DNA from: Emiliania huxleyi CCMP1516
Lineage: Eukaryota > Haptophyta > Isochrysidales > Noelaerhabdaceae
NCBI RefSeq assembly: GCF_000372725.1
Contig: NW_005201286.1
Location: 30,941-94,940, forward strand
Direction of reading: 5' to 3'
DNA length: 64,000 nt
Numbering within the stretch: the stretch's first letter is position 1; each line of letters starts with the position of its first letter. Positions 28,755 to 38,600 of this stretch are shown one piece after another. The notes under the pieces are model-generated. The model was not told the DNA's origin, searched no databases, and saw only the letters and a list, made by a program, of their open reading frames with translations. Both the position numbers and the translations under genes were made by a program.

Positions 28755-30192
28755 AGCGATCTCGGGTGATCTCGAGTGATCTCGATCTCGGCGTCGCTGG
28801 GGGACGACCGCTCACTTAAGTATAAAAGACACGCGCCGGCAGTCCAGACCCCAACGCGTACAATTGCTACGGTAGAGGGCGTCAACCGTCATGTACTCTT
28901 CTTGGTTTGTTTCAAATAAAAAGACCGCCACATACACTGAAAAAGACGCCCCCCGCCCCCCCCCCCCCTCTTACCGTATATCATGTATCATGTATCGCGC
29001 CTTGCAGGGGGGGGCGCGGAAAAGAGGAACCTCTTAAGCGCCATCGCCATGGTGCTGCAACGAATCGTTGGCAACGTGCAAGCAGCGCCGAGCGACGACG
29101 ACTTACTTACCGCCTCCCGGTTCTCCCCCTCGGCACTGGCGAGGTACTTCCAGCCTGCTGTGGGAACAGCTGAGGAGACGCAGTCTCGCCGAGGCTCGCC
29201 CCAGGTTGACTCGGCCAGACAAAAACCCCGAGACTCGGCACACCTCGCAGTCTCGCCAGCCTCGGCAACCTTGTTGTGTCTCGCGCCTTGCGGGGGGGGG
29301 GAGCGGAAAGGAGGAACCTCTTCCCAAGAGCACCACTCTTGGAGCGCCGCCACTACCACCCAGAGCGCTGCAAGCAGCGCCGGGCAATGACGGCTTACCG
29401 CCCACCCAGCCCCCCCTCGGCACACCCCGGCAGCCAATGTGTGACGGCTCGAACCCGCTAAGCCATCCCGCAAGCGGGATGGCCCGCCACTCGAACCCGC
29501 AAGCGGGCGTACGAACCGCGAGCGGCTCACACTCGTGACACGCAGGCGTCCGCCAGACGGCGCCGGGGAAGAGGAACTACGGCAAGAACCGCACACCACC
29601 CGCTGACGAGCGCTCGCGGAACTGGTCCGCGGCGCCCGCCAGGGGCGTGCGCGAGACAGGGCTCGGAGCCCTTTTCTGTGAGCAGGGATTCCCTCCCGGC
29701 GGGGGTTGTGGCGGAGAGCCGGCATGGGAATCGCCGGCCCCCACCCAGGGGGTGCCCCTGCCAGGCGCCGCAAGCGGTGCCCGACCGGGGCGGGTGCCCC
29801 CACCCCGAGGGGTGGGGGCGGGGGCGGGGCCCAACGTGATTCGGCCTATCGCCTCGGCAAGGTCCTCGGTGCGATTCTCCACGGTGTCGTCGAGCGAAAG
29901 CGCGGTAGCCGCGGAGGTGATGACGTCGACATCGGTGGAATCGGCTGGGTCAACGTCAATGTCGATAGCTCTTTCACGCCGGATCCCCTTGTTGTCTCCG
30001 ATGTGTCGCGCCTGCGCGCTCGGCGTGTATGAAATCCATATCACCCCCTGCTCCACGATGGGAGCTTTAGGCGACGAGGGCGGGGCGCTCGCGGTTCGCG
30101 AATCCGCTGTGTTATTTTTGACGACTCGAACCCGAAGCTTCCCCGTGCGCGGCCCCGGCCTCGACCTCCTTTTGCCAGTCCCGTGGGAAGCC
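28755..30192. other. GlnT 3' region and repeat DNA
   Basis: The 3' flank carries CGGGTGATCTCG units and AATAAA at 28915. A diverged tandem duplication follows: 28986-29160 and 29278-29440, each starting TCGCGCCTTGC + G-run + GCGGAAA and continuing through GCAAGCAGCGCCG. The frame upstream of 30193 is open but low complexity (Gly/Pro) and not claimed. Confidence 0.5.
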
Positions 30193-31119
30193 ATGCTGAT
30201 CGGCGACTTGCCGCTCGTGCTCCTCGAGCATATTTTGCTGAGCCTCAGCGCCGCGGAGCTGGCCCGCGTGGTGACGGCGGGTCGTTGCTTCCGCGACGCA
30301 TTGCCTGGCGTCGTGCAATTCCAAGCGACGCAACTCGGCGTGCTACTCCCTGGAACACGCGCTTCGCTAACGCGCTGGCTCAAGCGCATCACGGGTGAGG
30401 TGGTGCGCGTGCACGCCCTGCTCCTCGAGCTGCGCGAGCTCGCAGTACTGCATGAAGGGCGTACAATGCACGAAGACGAGCTGCGCCGGATGCATGTCAC
30501 TGTGATTGACGCCCAGATGCCAGCTCTCTTGCAGCTGGTGAGCTCAGCGCCGGGCGAGGGTGGCGCTACAAGGGCAGGGCAAATAGTGGTGCTCTCGCTC
30601 CTGGGGAAACGGGCGCGTCCACAGCAGCTCACCGCGTTCGTAGCGGCATGCGTTCGATGGATCATGGCGGAAAGCACCTTGTACTACAGTATCCACAATT
30701 ACGTAGACACAGGAGCCGCACAAGCGTCCGTGGCGATCCTGCTCAAAGTCCCCGCCGAGGCCATCGTCCCCTTCGCGCCGGCCTTGGCGGCGCTCCTCGA
30801 TCAGGCCGAAGTGGATGCGCCCGCGAAAGCTGGCCGAAGTCTGTTCACCGAGTCGATTATGGTCATGCTCTCCAAGCTCCCTCCGAGCGCGCTCGTGCCA
30901 CACGCCGCCTCCCTGCCGCGCTGGCTCAGCCGGCCACCGCAGGTCTGGGAGGGGCAGGCGGCCATCCTCCGCCCATGCCTCACCGCGCTCATGAAGCTGC
31001 CGCCCGAGATGCTCGTCGAGCACCTGCCCGCGCTTGAGCGGCCGCGCTGGCCGCCGTCAAAGCTGCTGATCAACAAGGTGCGCCGCGCCACCGGACGACC
31101 GCGGGTCTCTTGGGATTGA
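30193..31119 (+). CDS. F-box / helical-repeat protein, 308 aa
   Basis: F-box proteins link substrates to SCF ubiquitin ligases. ATG 30193 starts directly at the F-box: MLIGDLPLVLLEHILLSLSA then ELARVVTAGRCFRDALPG, which fits F-box spacing with Leu-Pro near the start and the helix-3 AxxCxxF. A helical region (LLLELRELAVLHEGRTMHED...) and HEAT/ARM-like or leucine-rich helices follow (ALVPHAASLPRWLSRP, EMLVEHLPAL), to TGA 31117-31119. The frame is open further upstream but only low complexity there; ATG 30058 is an alternative. Uninterrupted and intronless, like the Kelch and armadillo family members, but intact. Partner or substrate unknown. Confidence 0.7.
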   Translation: MLIGDLPLVLLEHILLSLSAAELARVVTAGRCFRDALPGVVQFQATQLGVLLPGTRASLTRWLKRITGEVVRVHALLLELRELAVLHEGRTMHEDELRRMHVTVIDAQMPALLQLVSSAPGEGGATRAGQIVVLSLLGKRARPQQLTAFVAACVRWIMAESTLYYSIHNYVDTGAAQASVAILLKVPAEAIVPFAPALAALLDQAEVDAPAKAGRSLFTESIMVMLSKLPPSALVPHAASLPRWLSRPPQVWEGQAAILRPCLTALMKLPPEMLVEHLPALERPRWPPSKLLINKVRRATGRPRVSWD

Positions 31120-31755
31120 CCAATCACCGCCTGCAAAGGACGCGATGGCAACCCGCCGCAACGTACGTGATTTTTCGTCTTCCGGGCGGCGATGAGCGGG
31201 GTTGAACACTAAGGAGGCTTCGTCCTTTATGGTCCGACGGTGGTGTGATGCCGTTGTACACCACTAGCACGGGGCCAGCGGTGTCCCCATTGAAACTCTG
31301 CGCAGACACCCCGTCTGCGTTGAAGTGCAGGCGCGTGCATGGGGCGACCGCTCGGCCCAACCGCTCCTTCCATTAGAGGGCGCCGCGCCGATGTTGCCAG
31401 ATCTCTTACACCGCATGTAGAAGAAGAGGTCGATCTCCTCAGCCAGCCTCGGGGTCCTCGCCGGCATCAAGCGCCGCGTCCTGCTTGCGGAGTGAGAGCT
31501 GCTTGAAGGGCATAATTAGAATTTACAACAAAACTCCCTCGCACGACACTGGGGACTGGGCACGGGACTGGCGCGCACTGGCACTAACACAGGTACACCA
31601 CGGGAGCCGCCTAAGCGACTCCTGCGAGGGCGGCGAGGCACTTAGCACGTATTTAGAATAACACGTGGGGTGCGGCGAGGTGCATGCACACTGCGAGCAC
31701 ATGGCGAGGAGAAGATCCAGCCCTCCGGGTCGGGTCGGGTGGGAGAGGCAGAGGG
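31120..31755. other. No confident gene; family D repeat
   Basis: A minus-strand stretch (about 31200-31345) reads LHFNADGVSAQSFNGDTAGP then VLVVYNGITPPSD, which could be an orphan exon, but it has no start or partner. Family D copy 2 lies at 31505-31623. Confidence 0.4.
31505..31623 (-). repeat. Dispersed repeat family D, copy 2 (inverted)
   Basis: Reverse-complementary to 22768-22866: AAACTCCCTCGCACGACAC, CACGGGACTGGCGCGCACTG and CCACGGGAGCCGCCTAAGCG in that order. Confidence 0.75.
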
Positions 31756-32372
31756 GCTTAGGGGGGCCCTAGGGAGGGCCGGATTTTTTTAACCTTTTAA
31801 GAAATGAGGAGATTGGGGGCTTAAATTGCCATTTAAGAAAATGCAGGCACGGGGGGTCACTATTTTAAGACCGTGGTTAAGAAAATCCTTAGGGGACCCC
31901 TAGGCTTAAAAGGGTGGGCCCTGGGGCGCCTGCGGCTTAAACGGCTTAAAACTTGCCTAGGCAAGTTTTAAGAGCTGCTGGGCCGCCGATTCCTTAAACG
32001 GTCTTAAACGGTCAAACGACTCGGCAGCCTCCCCGCGCCCTTAAACGCGATCACACCATGAATGGTCTATACTCAAAACTTGCCGACGGGCGGCAAAAGC
32101 TCTTCGCTCGGCCCCGAGAGCGCTTCGCTCTCTGCCGCCCGCCCGCCCGCTCGCTCGCCCGCCCGCCCGCCAGCCTCCCCGCGCTTAAACGCTCTAAATG
32201 GCTCAAATGGCTCAGGTTGGGCGCGGTGTGCGATTCTCTTAAATGGTCTCTTAAATGGGAGCGGCAGCATGGGCCCAATCTCTTAAACGCACCGAGGCGG
32301 CTCTGGAGCCGCCAATCTCTTAAAAGGTCTTAAAAAAATCCGGCCCTCAGAACCCTAGGGGTCCCCTAAGAG
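31756..32372. mobile_element. Foldback / MITE-like element rich in TTAAAC
   Basis: About 617 bp bounded by long imperfect terminal inverted repeats. The left end has CTTAGGGGGGCCCTAGGG, GGCCGGATTTTTTTAA and CCTTTTAAG...GGAGATTGG. The right end has the reverse complement (CCAATCTCTTAAAAGG ... AAAAAAATCCGGCC ... CCCTAGGGGTCCCCTAAG). The inside carries many CTTAAA/TTTAAG words and a perfect 28-bp palindrome (31945-31972). No transposase. A partial inverted copy lies at 59497-59640. Confidence 0.75.
31945..31972. repeat. Perfect 28-bp palindrome
   Basis: CTTAAAACTTGCC|... is exactly self-complementary over 14+14 nt. In the partial copy (59545-59574) the stem pairs are changed on both sides (CTTGCC/GGCAAG to CCTGCC/GGCAG..), so pairing is largely kept. 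Confidence 0.85.
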
Positions 32373-32623
32373 AAAATCGGCCTCGCATCTGGCTCCAACG
32401 TGGACACGCCCATAGCTGGGGACACTACTAGGTCACGCATGGCATCACAGAAGTTTTATCTCTGGGCCCCGAAAGGCATCTCTAGCAGTGTCGTTACACA
32501 TGCCCCCTCCCCTCCTGGGCGCATGCGCCTCACGTCTCGCCAGAGCATAAGCCCTTGGCGTGTGGCGAGACGAGTTTTTCGCCATCGCAGCGAGCAGCAA
32601 GCCGCCCGCCGCAAACAGCCGGA

Positions 32624-32626
<3 letters not shown>

Positions 32627-32668
<42 letters not shown>
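32627..32668 (+). repeat. (CT)n microsatellite
   Basis: About 42 nt of pure CT dinucleotides, ~85 nt upstream of the iminopeptidase start. Confidence 0.95.
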
Positions 32669-32673
<5 letters not shown>

Positions 32674-32754
32674 CATTTGTAGTCCCAGTCCGAGCCAGTC
32701 TGCTGTGAGAGGGGCTTGTATAGTAAAATTCCTTTCCCGCTCTCTTTCGGCCCC

Positions 32755-35057
32755 ATGCACCCCAAGCACGCTCCCACCAGCACGCTGCTTCTCCCCACCC
32801 GCGACGGCCTGCACGAGCTGCACGTGGCCGAGTACGGCGCGCCGGGCGGCACGCCCATCGTCTACCTCCACGGCGGCCCGGGTGGCGGCACTCCTCCCGA
32901 CGTGCCGCGGCTGTTCGACCCGGCCGTCTTCCGGCTCGTCACCTTTGACCAGCGCGGGTGCGGCCGCTCGCGGTGCGCCGACCGGCTGCTCGCCAACACC
33001 ACGGCCCTGCTCATCGACGACGTCGAGGCCGTCCGCTGCCGCCTCGGGATCGAGCGCTGGGCCGTGTTTGGCAGCTCGTACGGCTCGCTGCTGGTGGCGC
33101 TGTACGCGGCGCGGCACAGCGCGCGCGTCACGTTCGCTATCGCGCACGGCGTCTTCCTCGGCACGCGCGCCGAGGTTGGCTGGCTCTACGAGGCCCCCGG
33201 CGCCTCGCGCTTCTACCCGGACCAGTGAGACGACCTGCTCCGCGCAAGAGTGCACGAGATTGCACGAGATTACACGAGATTACACGAGATTAGGTGGGAG
33301 GACCTGCTCCGCGCGAGCGGCGGCGCGGGCGCGGGCGCGGCGGCGGCGGCGGCGGCGGGGGCGGCGGCGGCGGACGGGCTCGCCGCGCCGGTGCTCGTCT
33401 CGCGCTGCCACGCGCTGCTCACCGACCCCGCCGTCAGCCGCGAGCACCCGCCGCCGCCAGGCAGTGTGCCGCCTGAGGGTGCGCTCGCTGCGGCCGCCGC
33501 GCTGACGCGGTGCGAGGGCGAGATGGAGCGAGATGGAAGCGGCGGGACTTGCGTTGTTGTCGGTGGAGACGAGAGGCGATGGCGCACAGGAGGGAGGGCG
33601 AGGTGGAGCTGCGGGAGTTTGCATGGCGGTGGAGACGAGAGGCTGTGGCGCAGGCGGGAGGGCGAGGTGGAGCTGCGGGCCTCTCGCGATCGACACTCGC
33701 GGTGGAATGCAACATGGTCACAACAGAACAAGCACACACACGACAACAACGGGTCGGAGGGAGAGACGAGGCGCCGCGCCTCTTCTCACCCAGATGACCG
33801 TGAGAAGAGGCGGCCCAGATGACATCACCTCTTCTCACCCAGATGACCGTGGGGTGGCCTCTCACGTGATGTGATAAGGAGACCCGTGCCACCGATGCGC
33901 AACGATTGCGAGCATGGTAGGTGGGAGGACGAGATGGAGACGCTTGCGCCGTCGCCGGCATCGCACGACGCCGCGGAGCGAGGGGCGATCTCGGCGGATC
34001 TCGTCTCATCTCGGCGCCTCTCGGCGCCTCTAGGCGTCGCACGACGCGGCGGAGCTCGTCGCCGGCGCGCAGATCGCGCTCCACTTCTTTCAGCACGGCT
34101 GCCACCTGTCCGGCCTCGCCCAGGGCCGCCGCGGCGAGGGCGGAGGCGGCGGCGATGGCGGTGGTGACAGCGGCGAGGGCGGAGGCGGCGGCGATGGCGG
34201 TGGTGACAGCGGCGATGGCGGCGGCGGCGGCGGCGGCGGTGGCGGCGGTGATGAGGCGGCGGGAGCGTCGGGGCGCGAGTACGTGTGTGACGGGATCTTG
34301 GGCGAGGTAGGGAGGGCGTCTGGGGCGCTGCGAGGGGTGGCTTGCGCCTTGCTGCACGGCCAGACGGAGGGGTGTGAACGGCGTCTCTTCACGGCGGGCA
34401 GGCTGTGAACAGGTGCTGTGCGCACACATTCCCACACCGCTCGCCCACGCGCACTGGGCCTCGCACTTTGAATGCCGTGGGGCGCCTGTCTTTTAGACGT
34501 GGAGTCGCGAGGGACTAGCCCGGCCCTTGCCCCACCACCTTCTGTGTGCGGAGAAGTGTCCCTGACCTGACCTGACCTCACCTGACCTAGGTGCCATGCT
34601 CCATCCTGCACGGGAGACACGACGTGGTCTGCCCGCCGCAGGCGGCCAGCAGTGACTGAGACGGACACCTCTCACTCGTAGAGATGGGTGAAGCGGAGCG
34701 CTCTCCCCGCCCTCGCGTCGAGCCCATGCGTCGAGCCCATGCGGTCTGCAGAGTAGCGGCGAGCGGCATTGTCAATGACGGTGATGATCGTGATGGCGAT
34801 GAGAATGACGACGCATGGTGATAGGAAGAATGAGTGCGGCATAATCAAACACGTGATAGCAGGCGGCGAGCCGGCTGCGCGCCGCCTGGCCGGGCTCGAC
34901 GCTGAGGATTGTCGAGGGGGGCGCGCACGCGCTGTTCGAGAAGCCGATGCGGAGCGCGGCGATGGCGGCGCTGGCGGAGCACCAGGCCGCCTTGGGTGTG
35001 CACAGCAGCGGCTGCGGGCAGTCCAAGCGCCGGCGGATGGATCGGAGAGCGGGATGA
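32755..35057 (+). CDS. pip: Proline iminopeptidase-like alpha/beta hydrolase, 423 aa
   Basis: Removes N-terminal proline from peptides (family knowledge). Exons 32755-33224, 33294-33509, 33921-33957, 34034-34336, 34591-34641, 34863-35057; 1272 nt, all phases consistent. Conserved: oxyanion HGGPGGG (39-45), FDQRGCGRS, nucleophile elbow GSSYGS with Ser108, RFYPDQWEDLL, ALTRWEDEMETLAPSP, acid HGRHDVVCPP with Asp353, and His381 in VEGGAHALFEKP. The usual elbow in this family is GGSWGS; here it is GSSYGS. A Gly/Asp-rich insertion (~45 residues, 34130-34265) between HFFQHGCHLSG and REYVCDGILGEV is open in frame; it may be a coding loop or a further intron. Three GT and two GC donors. ATG 32755 lies ~30 nt after a GTAAAATTCCTTTC element. 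Confidence 0.88.
33225..33293 (+). repeat. Iminopeptidase intron 1, (GAGATTACAC)n
   Basis: 69 nt, GACCA|GTGAGACGACC...GATTAG|GTGGGAGGACC. The first ~22 nt of exon 2 are copied, with a few changes, at the intron start. The 10-bp array is related to the arrays at 18396 and 28129. Confidence 0.8.
33510..33920 (+). other. Iminopeptidase intron 2
   Basis: 411 nt, ACGCG|GTGCGAGGGCGAGATGG...TGGTAG|GTGGGAGGACGAGATGG. It contains two diverged ~70-nt GGTGGAGACGAGAGGC...GAGGTGGAGCTGCGGG units and a duplicated CTTCTCACCCAGATGACC segment. Confidence 0.75.
34337..34590 (+). other. Iminopeptidase intron 4
   Basis: 254 nt, CGAGGG|GTGGCTTGC...ACCTAG|GTGCCATGC. The intron start translates to a diverged version of the next exon (VACALLHG versus VPCSILHG), i.e. 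a copy of exon 5. The 3' end has (CCTGA)n. Confidence 0.75.
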
Positions 35058-35673
35058 CGCCCGGCCCTCAAAGCGCACTCAGGAGCGCACACGTACGTGG
35101 AGGATAGCAAGCGGATTTCCGAGACCGCGTAGAGCGTACAGGACCAGGAGGCAGAAGTGAGAAGATGCAAAGGTAGATAGCAAGGAAGGCGAAGAACAGC
35201 CAGGCTCGGATTGGACACCAACGCGATAAGGCCATGTTCCATACCCCGCCTTTCCCTCCAGAACCCGCCGAGCTCGTCGTGTCGCCTCACTGGGTACCTC
35301 CCCTGTCCTCTCGAGCACACACACACACACACTCACACTCCTCTCGAGGACTCGACTCTGGTTCCCTCTATGTTGCTCTTAGCTCTTTTACTTTTTTTGA
35401 GAGCGCATTCGTTGTTAATAATACAAACCCTGGGCCGAGCGTTTTTGATCTCTCGGTAAGTGGGCGCCCGCCCGCCGCCTCTGAGGGGGTCGGGCCCCCT
35501 AGACTGAAAACAAAAACAAGCTCGAAAACAGCCAAAATCAGCCTGCGAGAGAGGCACGCAAGAATTTAAGACGAGGTGCGAGTCAGAGTGGGACTCCACA
35601 CAAGTACAAGTACCAATCAACATGACTGTATCAAACATCTCCGTCCAAGGGAGATGTGCGAGTCTGTACCGTC
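35058..35673. other. Intergenic, dispersed repeats
   Basis: 35174-35225 matches 3380-3438 (GAACAG(T/C)CAGGCTCGGA.TGGACACC). 35384-35430 is the inverted right half of the 9.2-kb repeat. A (CA)n tract lies at 35317-35336. No gene. Confidence 0.55.
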
Positions 35674-38600
35674 CTAGACTAGTTCCGCCGCCGCGGCAGA
35701 GCTCGAACTGCGCGCGTCGCTGGGCGGGTTCGTCTTCACCGCCTCGAACGCCGTAGACCGCCGCGTGGCGCGCCTCCGACTCAAGGCGAATAAGGCGACG
35801 CCAAGGAGCGAGGCGGGTACAATAACCGTACCAAGAGGGGTCAGAGACAGCCACGGCGACGCTTTCGAGATCGCCGCGTCCTCAGCAGTGACGCGGCTGG
35901 GCGGCGACGTACAGAGCGTTCGCCCTCGCCCGTCAGGCTTGCCGCAACCGACTCCGGATCCGCCACCGCTTCGATTGCTAGGCGATCCAGCCTCCTCTCC
36001 GAGCAAGGTGAAGAGTTCTGACTTGGGCGCGCCGACCATACCGTCGCACCGGACGAATATGCCGAAGTAGCTAGTGCAGCCGGGTGGCACCGGCGGCGCA
36101 AGCGCCGGCGCCACCGGCGCCGTGCTTAGCCGCGCAGCGTCGGCTGCAGCCTTGCCCGCGAGCCTCGCAGCGTCCGGAGGATTGCCCTCGTCTACAGCCG
36201 CCTGCGTTGCTTTCGCCGCAGCCTCAGCGATTGCCGCGGCCTGCACGGGCGAGTCGCCGAGCGCCAGGGATTCGACAGCAGCCACGCTCGCCGCGATAGA
36301 GGCGTCACGACCCATGCCGGCCTCGGCGAAGGCCGAGGCTGCAGTTGAGGCCGCTGCCATGGCCACCCAGTGAGCGTCCCCAGTGTCGCTCTCGAATGTC
36401 GCCTGTGCCTCCTCGCTCGCTTCGGCGCCGGCAGTTGCCGCGGCCGTCGGCGACTTGCCCGCGATGACAGCATCACCAGCTGCCTCACCCGCAGCTTCTA
36501 TGGCCTCCACCGAGAGATCTGCATTGTCCGCCTTCTGAGCGGCCGTTCCCGCTGCCGCGGCAGCCGCCTCGGCCTCCTGCGTGGACTTCCCGCGCGATAA
36601 GGCCTTGTCTGCCACTTTCGCCGCCACTGCGGCCGCCTCTGGCGACCGCGCGTGCGTCAACCTCGCGGCCCACCTTGCGGCCTCTGGTGAGGACCCCTCA
36701 TCGAGAACCGCCTGAGCCGCCTCGGCAGCAATCGCACCCTCTCTTGCTGCTGTCAACGGATTCTTCTTTGTGCAGATTGCGGTGCCAGCCGCCTCGGCCG
36801 CGGCGTCGGCTGACACAGCAGTGGCTCCAACTTCGGTCGCATGCTGGTGAGCCAAAGCAGCATAAGCTCCTGCAGCTGCCGCATCCCCAATGCAACACGC
36901 AGCGGCCGCGACGGCGGCAGCATTGGCTGCTTCAAAAGAGAAGCCGCTGTTGAGAGCAGCAACCTTTGCCTTCTTCTCGGCTTCAGAACAGCCTCCGGCC
37001 GCCTTGTCCGTGCCGGGCACCGCATCGATAATGACATCGGTAGAGGCCAGAGCGGTCTGTGAGGCCTCTGCAGCAGCAGCGCCATCCGCAGCAGCGGCCA
37101 GTTTCGACCTGCCGGTGAGAATTGCCTGGGCTGCAGCCTCGCCAGCTGCCTGCACAGCGGATACCGAAGCCCCGGCAGCGGTGGCACACATCAGGTCGTC
37201 GTCGAGCGCCTTCTCCACGGCGTCTGCGGCAGCCTCCGCCGCCTCGGCCGCCTCCTCGGGCGTCAGGCCCTTCTCCAGCGCGTCGGCGGCGGCCTCCGCA
37301 GCCGCATCGGCCGCCTCAGGCGACAGGTCATCGTCGAGCGCCTTCTCCACGGCGTCGGCGGCAGCCTCCGCCGCCTCGGCCGCCTCCTCGGGCGTCAGGC
37401 CCTTCTCCAGCGCGTCAGCGGCGGCCTCCGCAGCCGCATCGGCCGCCTCAGGCGACAGGTCGTCGTCGAGCGCCTTCGCCACGGCGTCGGCGGCAGCCTC
37501 CGCCGCCTCCGCCGCCTCCTCGGGCGTCAGGCCCTTCTCCAGCGCGTCGGCGGCGGCCTCCGCAGCCGCGTCTGCCGCCTCAGGCGACAGGTCGTCGTCG
37601 AGCGCCTTCTCCACGGCGTCTGCGGCAGCCTCCGCCGCCTCGGCCGCCTCCTCGGGCGTCAGGCCCTTCTCCAGCGCGTCAGCGGCGGCCTCCGCAGCCG
37701 CATCGGCCGCCTCAGGCGACAGGTCATCGTCGAGCGCCTTCTCCACGGCGTCGGCGGCAGCCTCCGCCGCCTCGGCCGCCTCCTCGGGCGTCAGGCCCTT
37801 CTCCAGCGCGTCAGCGGCGGCCTCCGCAGCCGCATCGGCCGCCTCAGGCGACAGGTCGTCGTCGAGCGCCTTCGCCACGGCGTCTGCGGCAGCCTCCGCC
37901 GCCTCGGCCGCCTCCTCGGGCGTCAGGCCCTTCTCCAGCGCGTCGGTGGCAGCCTCTGCAGCCGCATCGGCCGCCTCAGGCGACAGGTCATCGTCGAGCG
38001 CCTTCTCCACGGCGTCTGCGGCAGCCTCCGCCGCCTCGGCCGCCTCCTCGGGCGTCAGGCCCTTCTCCAGCGCGTCGGCGGCAGCCTCTGCAGCCGCATC
38101 GGCCGCCTCAGGCGACAGGTCATCGTCGAGCGCCTTCTCCACGGCGTCGGCGGCAGCCTCCGCCGCCTCGGCCGCCTCCTCGGGCGTCAGGCCCTTCTCC
38201 AGCGCGTCGGCGGCAGCCTCCGCAGCCGCATCGGCCGCCTCAGGCGACAGGTCGTCGTCGAGCGCCTTCTCCACGGCGTCGGCGGCAGCCTCCGCCGCCT
38301 CGGCCGCCTCCTCGGGCGTCAGGCCCTTCTCCAGCGCGTCGGTGGCAGCCTCTGCAGCCGCATCGGCCGCCTCAGGCGACAGGTCATCGTCGAGCGCCTT
38401 CTCCACGGCGTCTGCGGCAGCCTCCGCCGCCTCGGCCGCCTCCTCGGGCGTCATGCCCTTGGCAATCGCATCGGCAGCAGCCTCCGTAGCAGCGTCTGCG
38501 ACCTCTTCAGCCACGCCCTCCTTGCACACGGTAAAGCTGTCCTCTCCGAGGGGCACGGTCAGCTCCTCCTTCCATGTTGGGTTAGCCGCCTGGCACTCTG

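Noticed and set aside
29577-30677. 366-codon minus-strand frame opposite the F-box gene
   Set aside because: Low-complexity Ser/Arg composition. The plus strand has a clear F-box and helical repeats.
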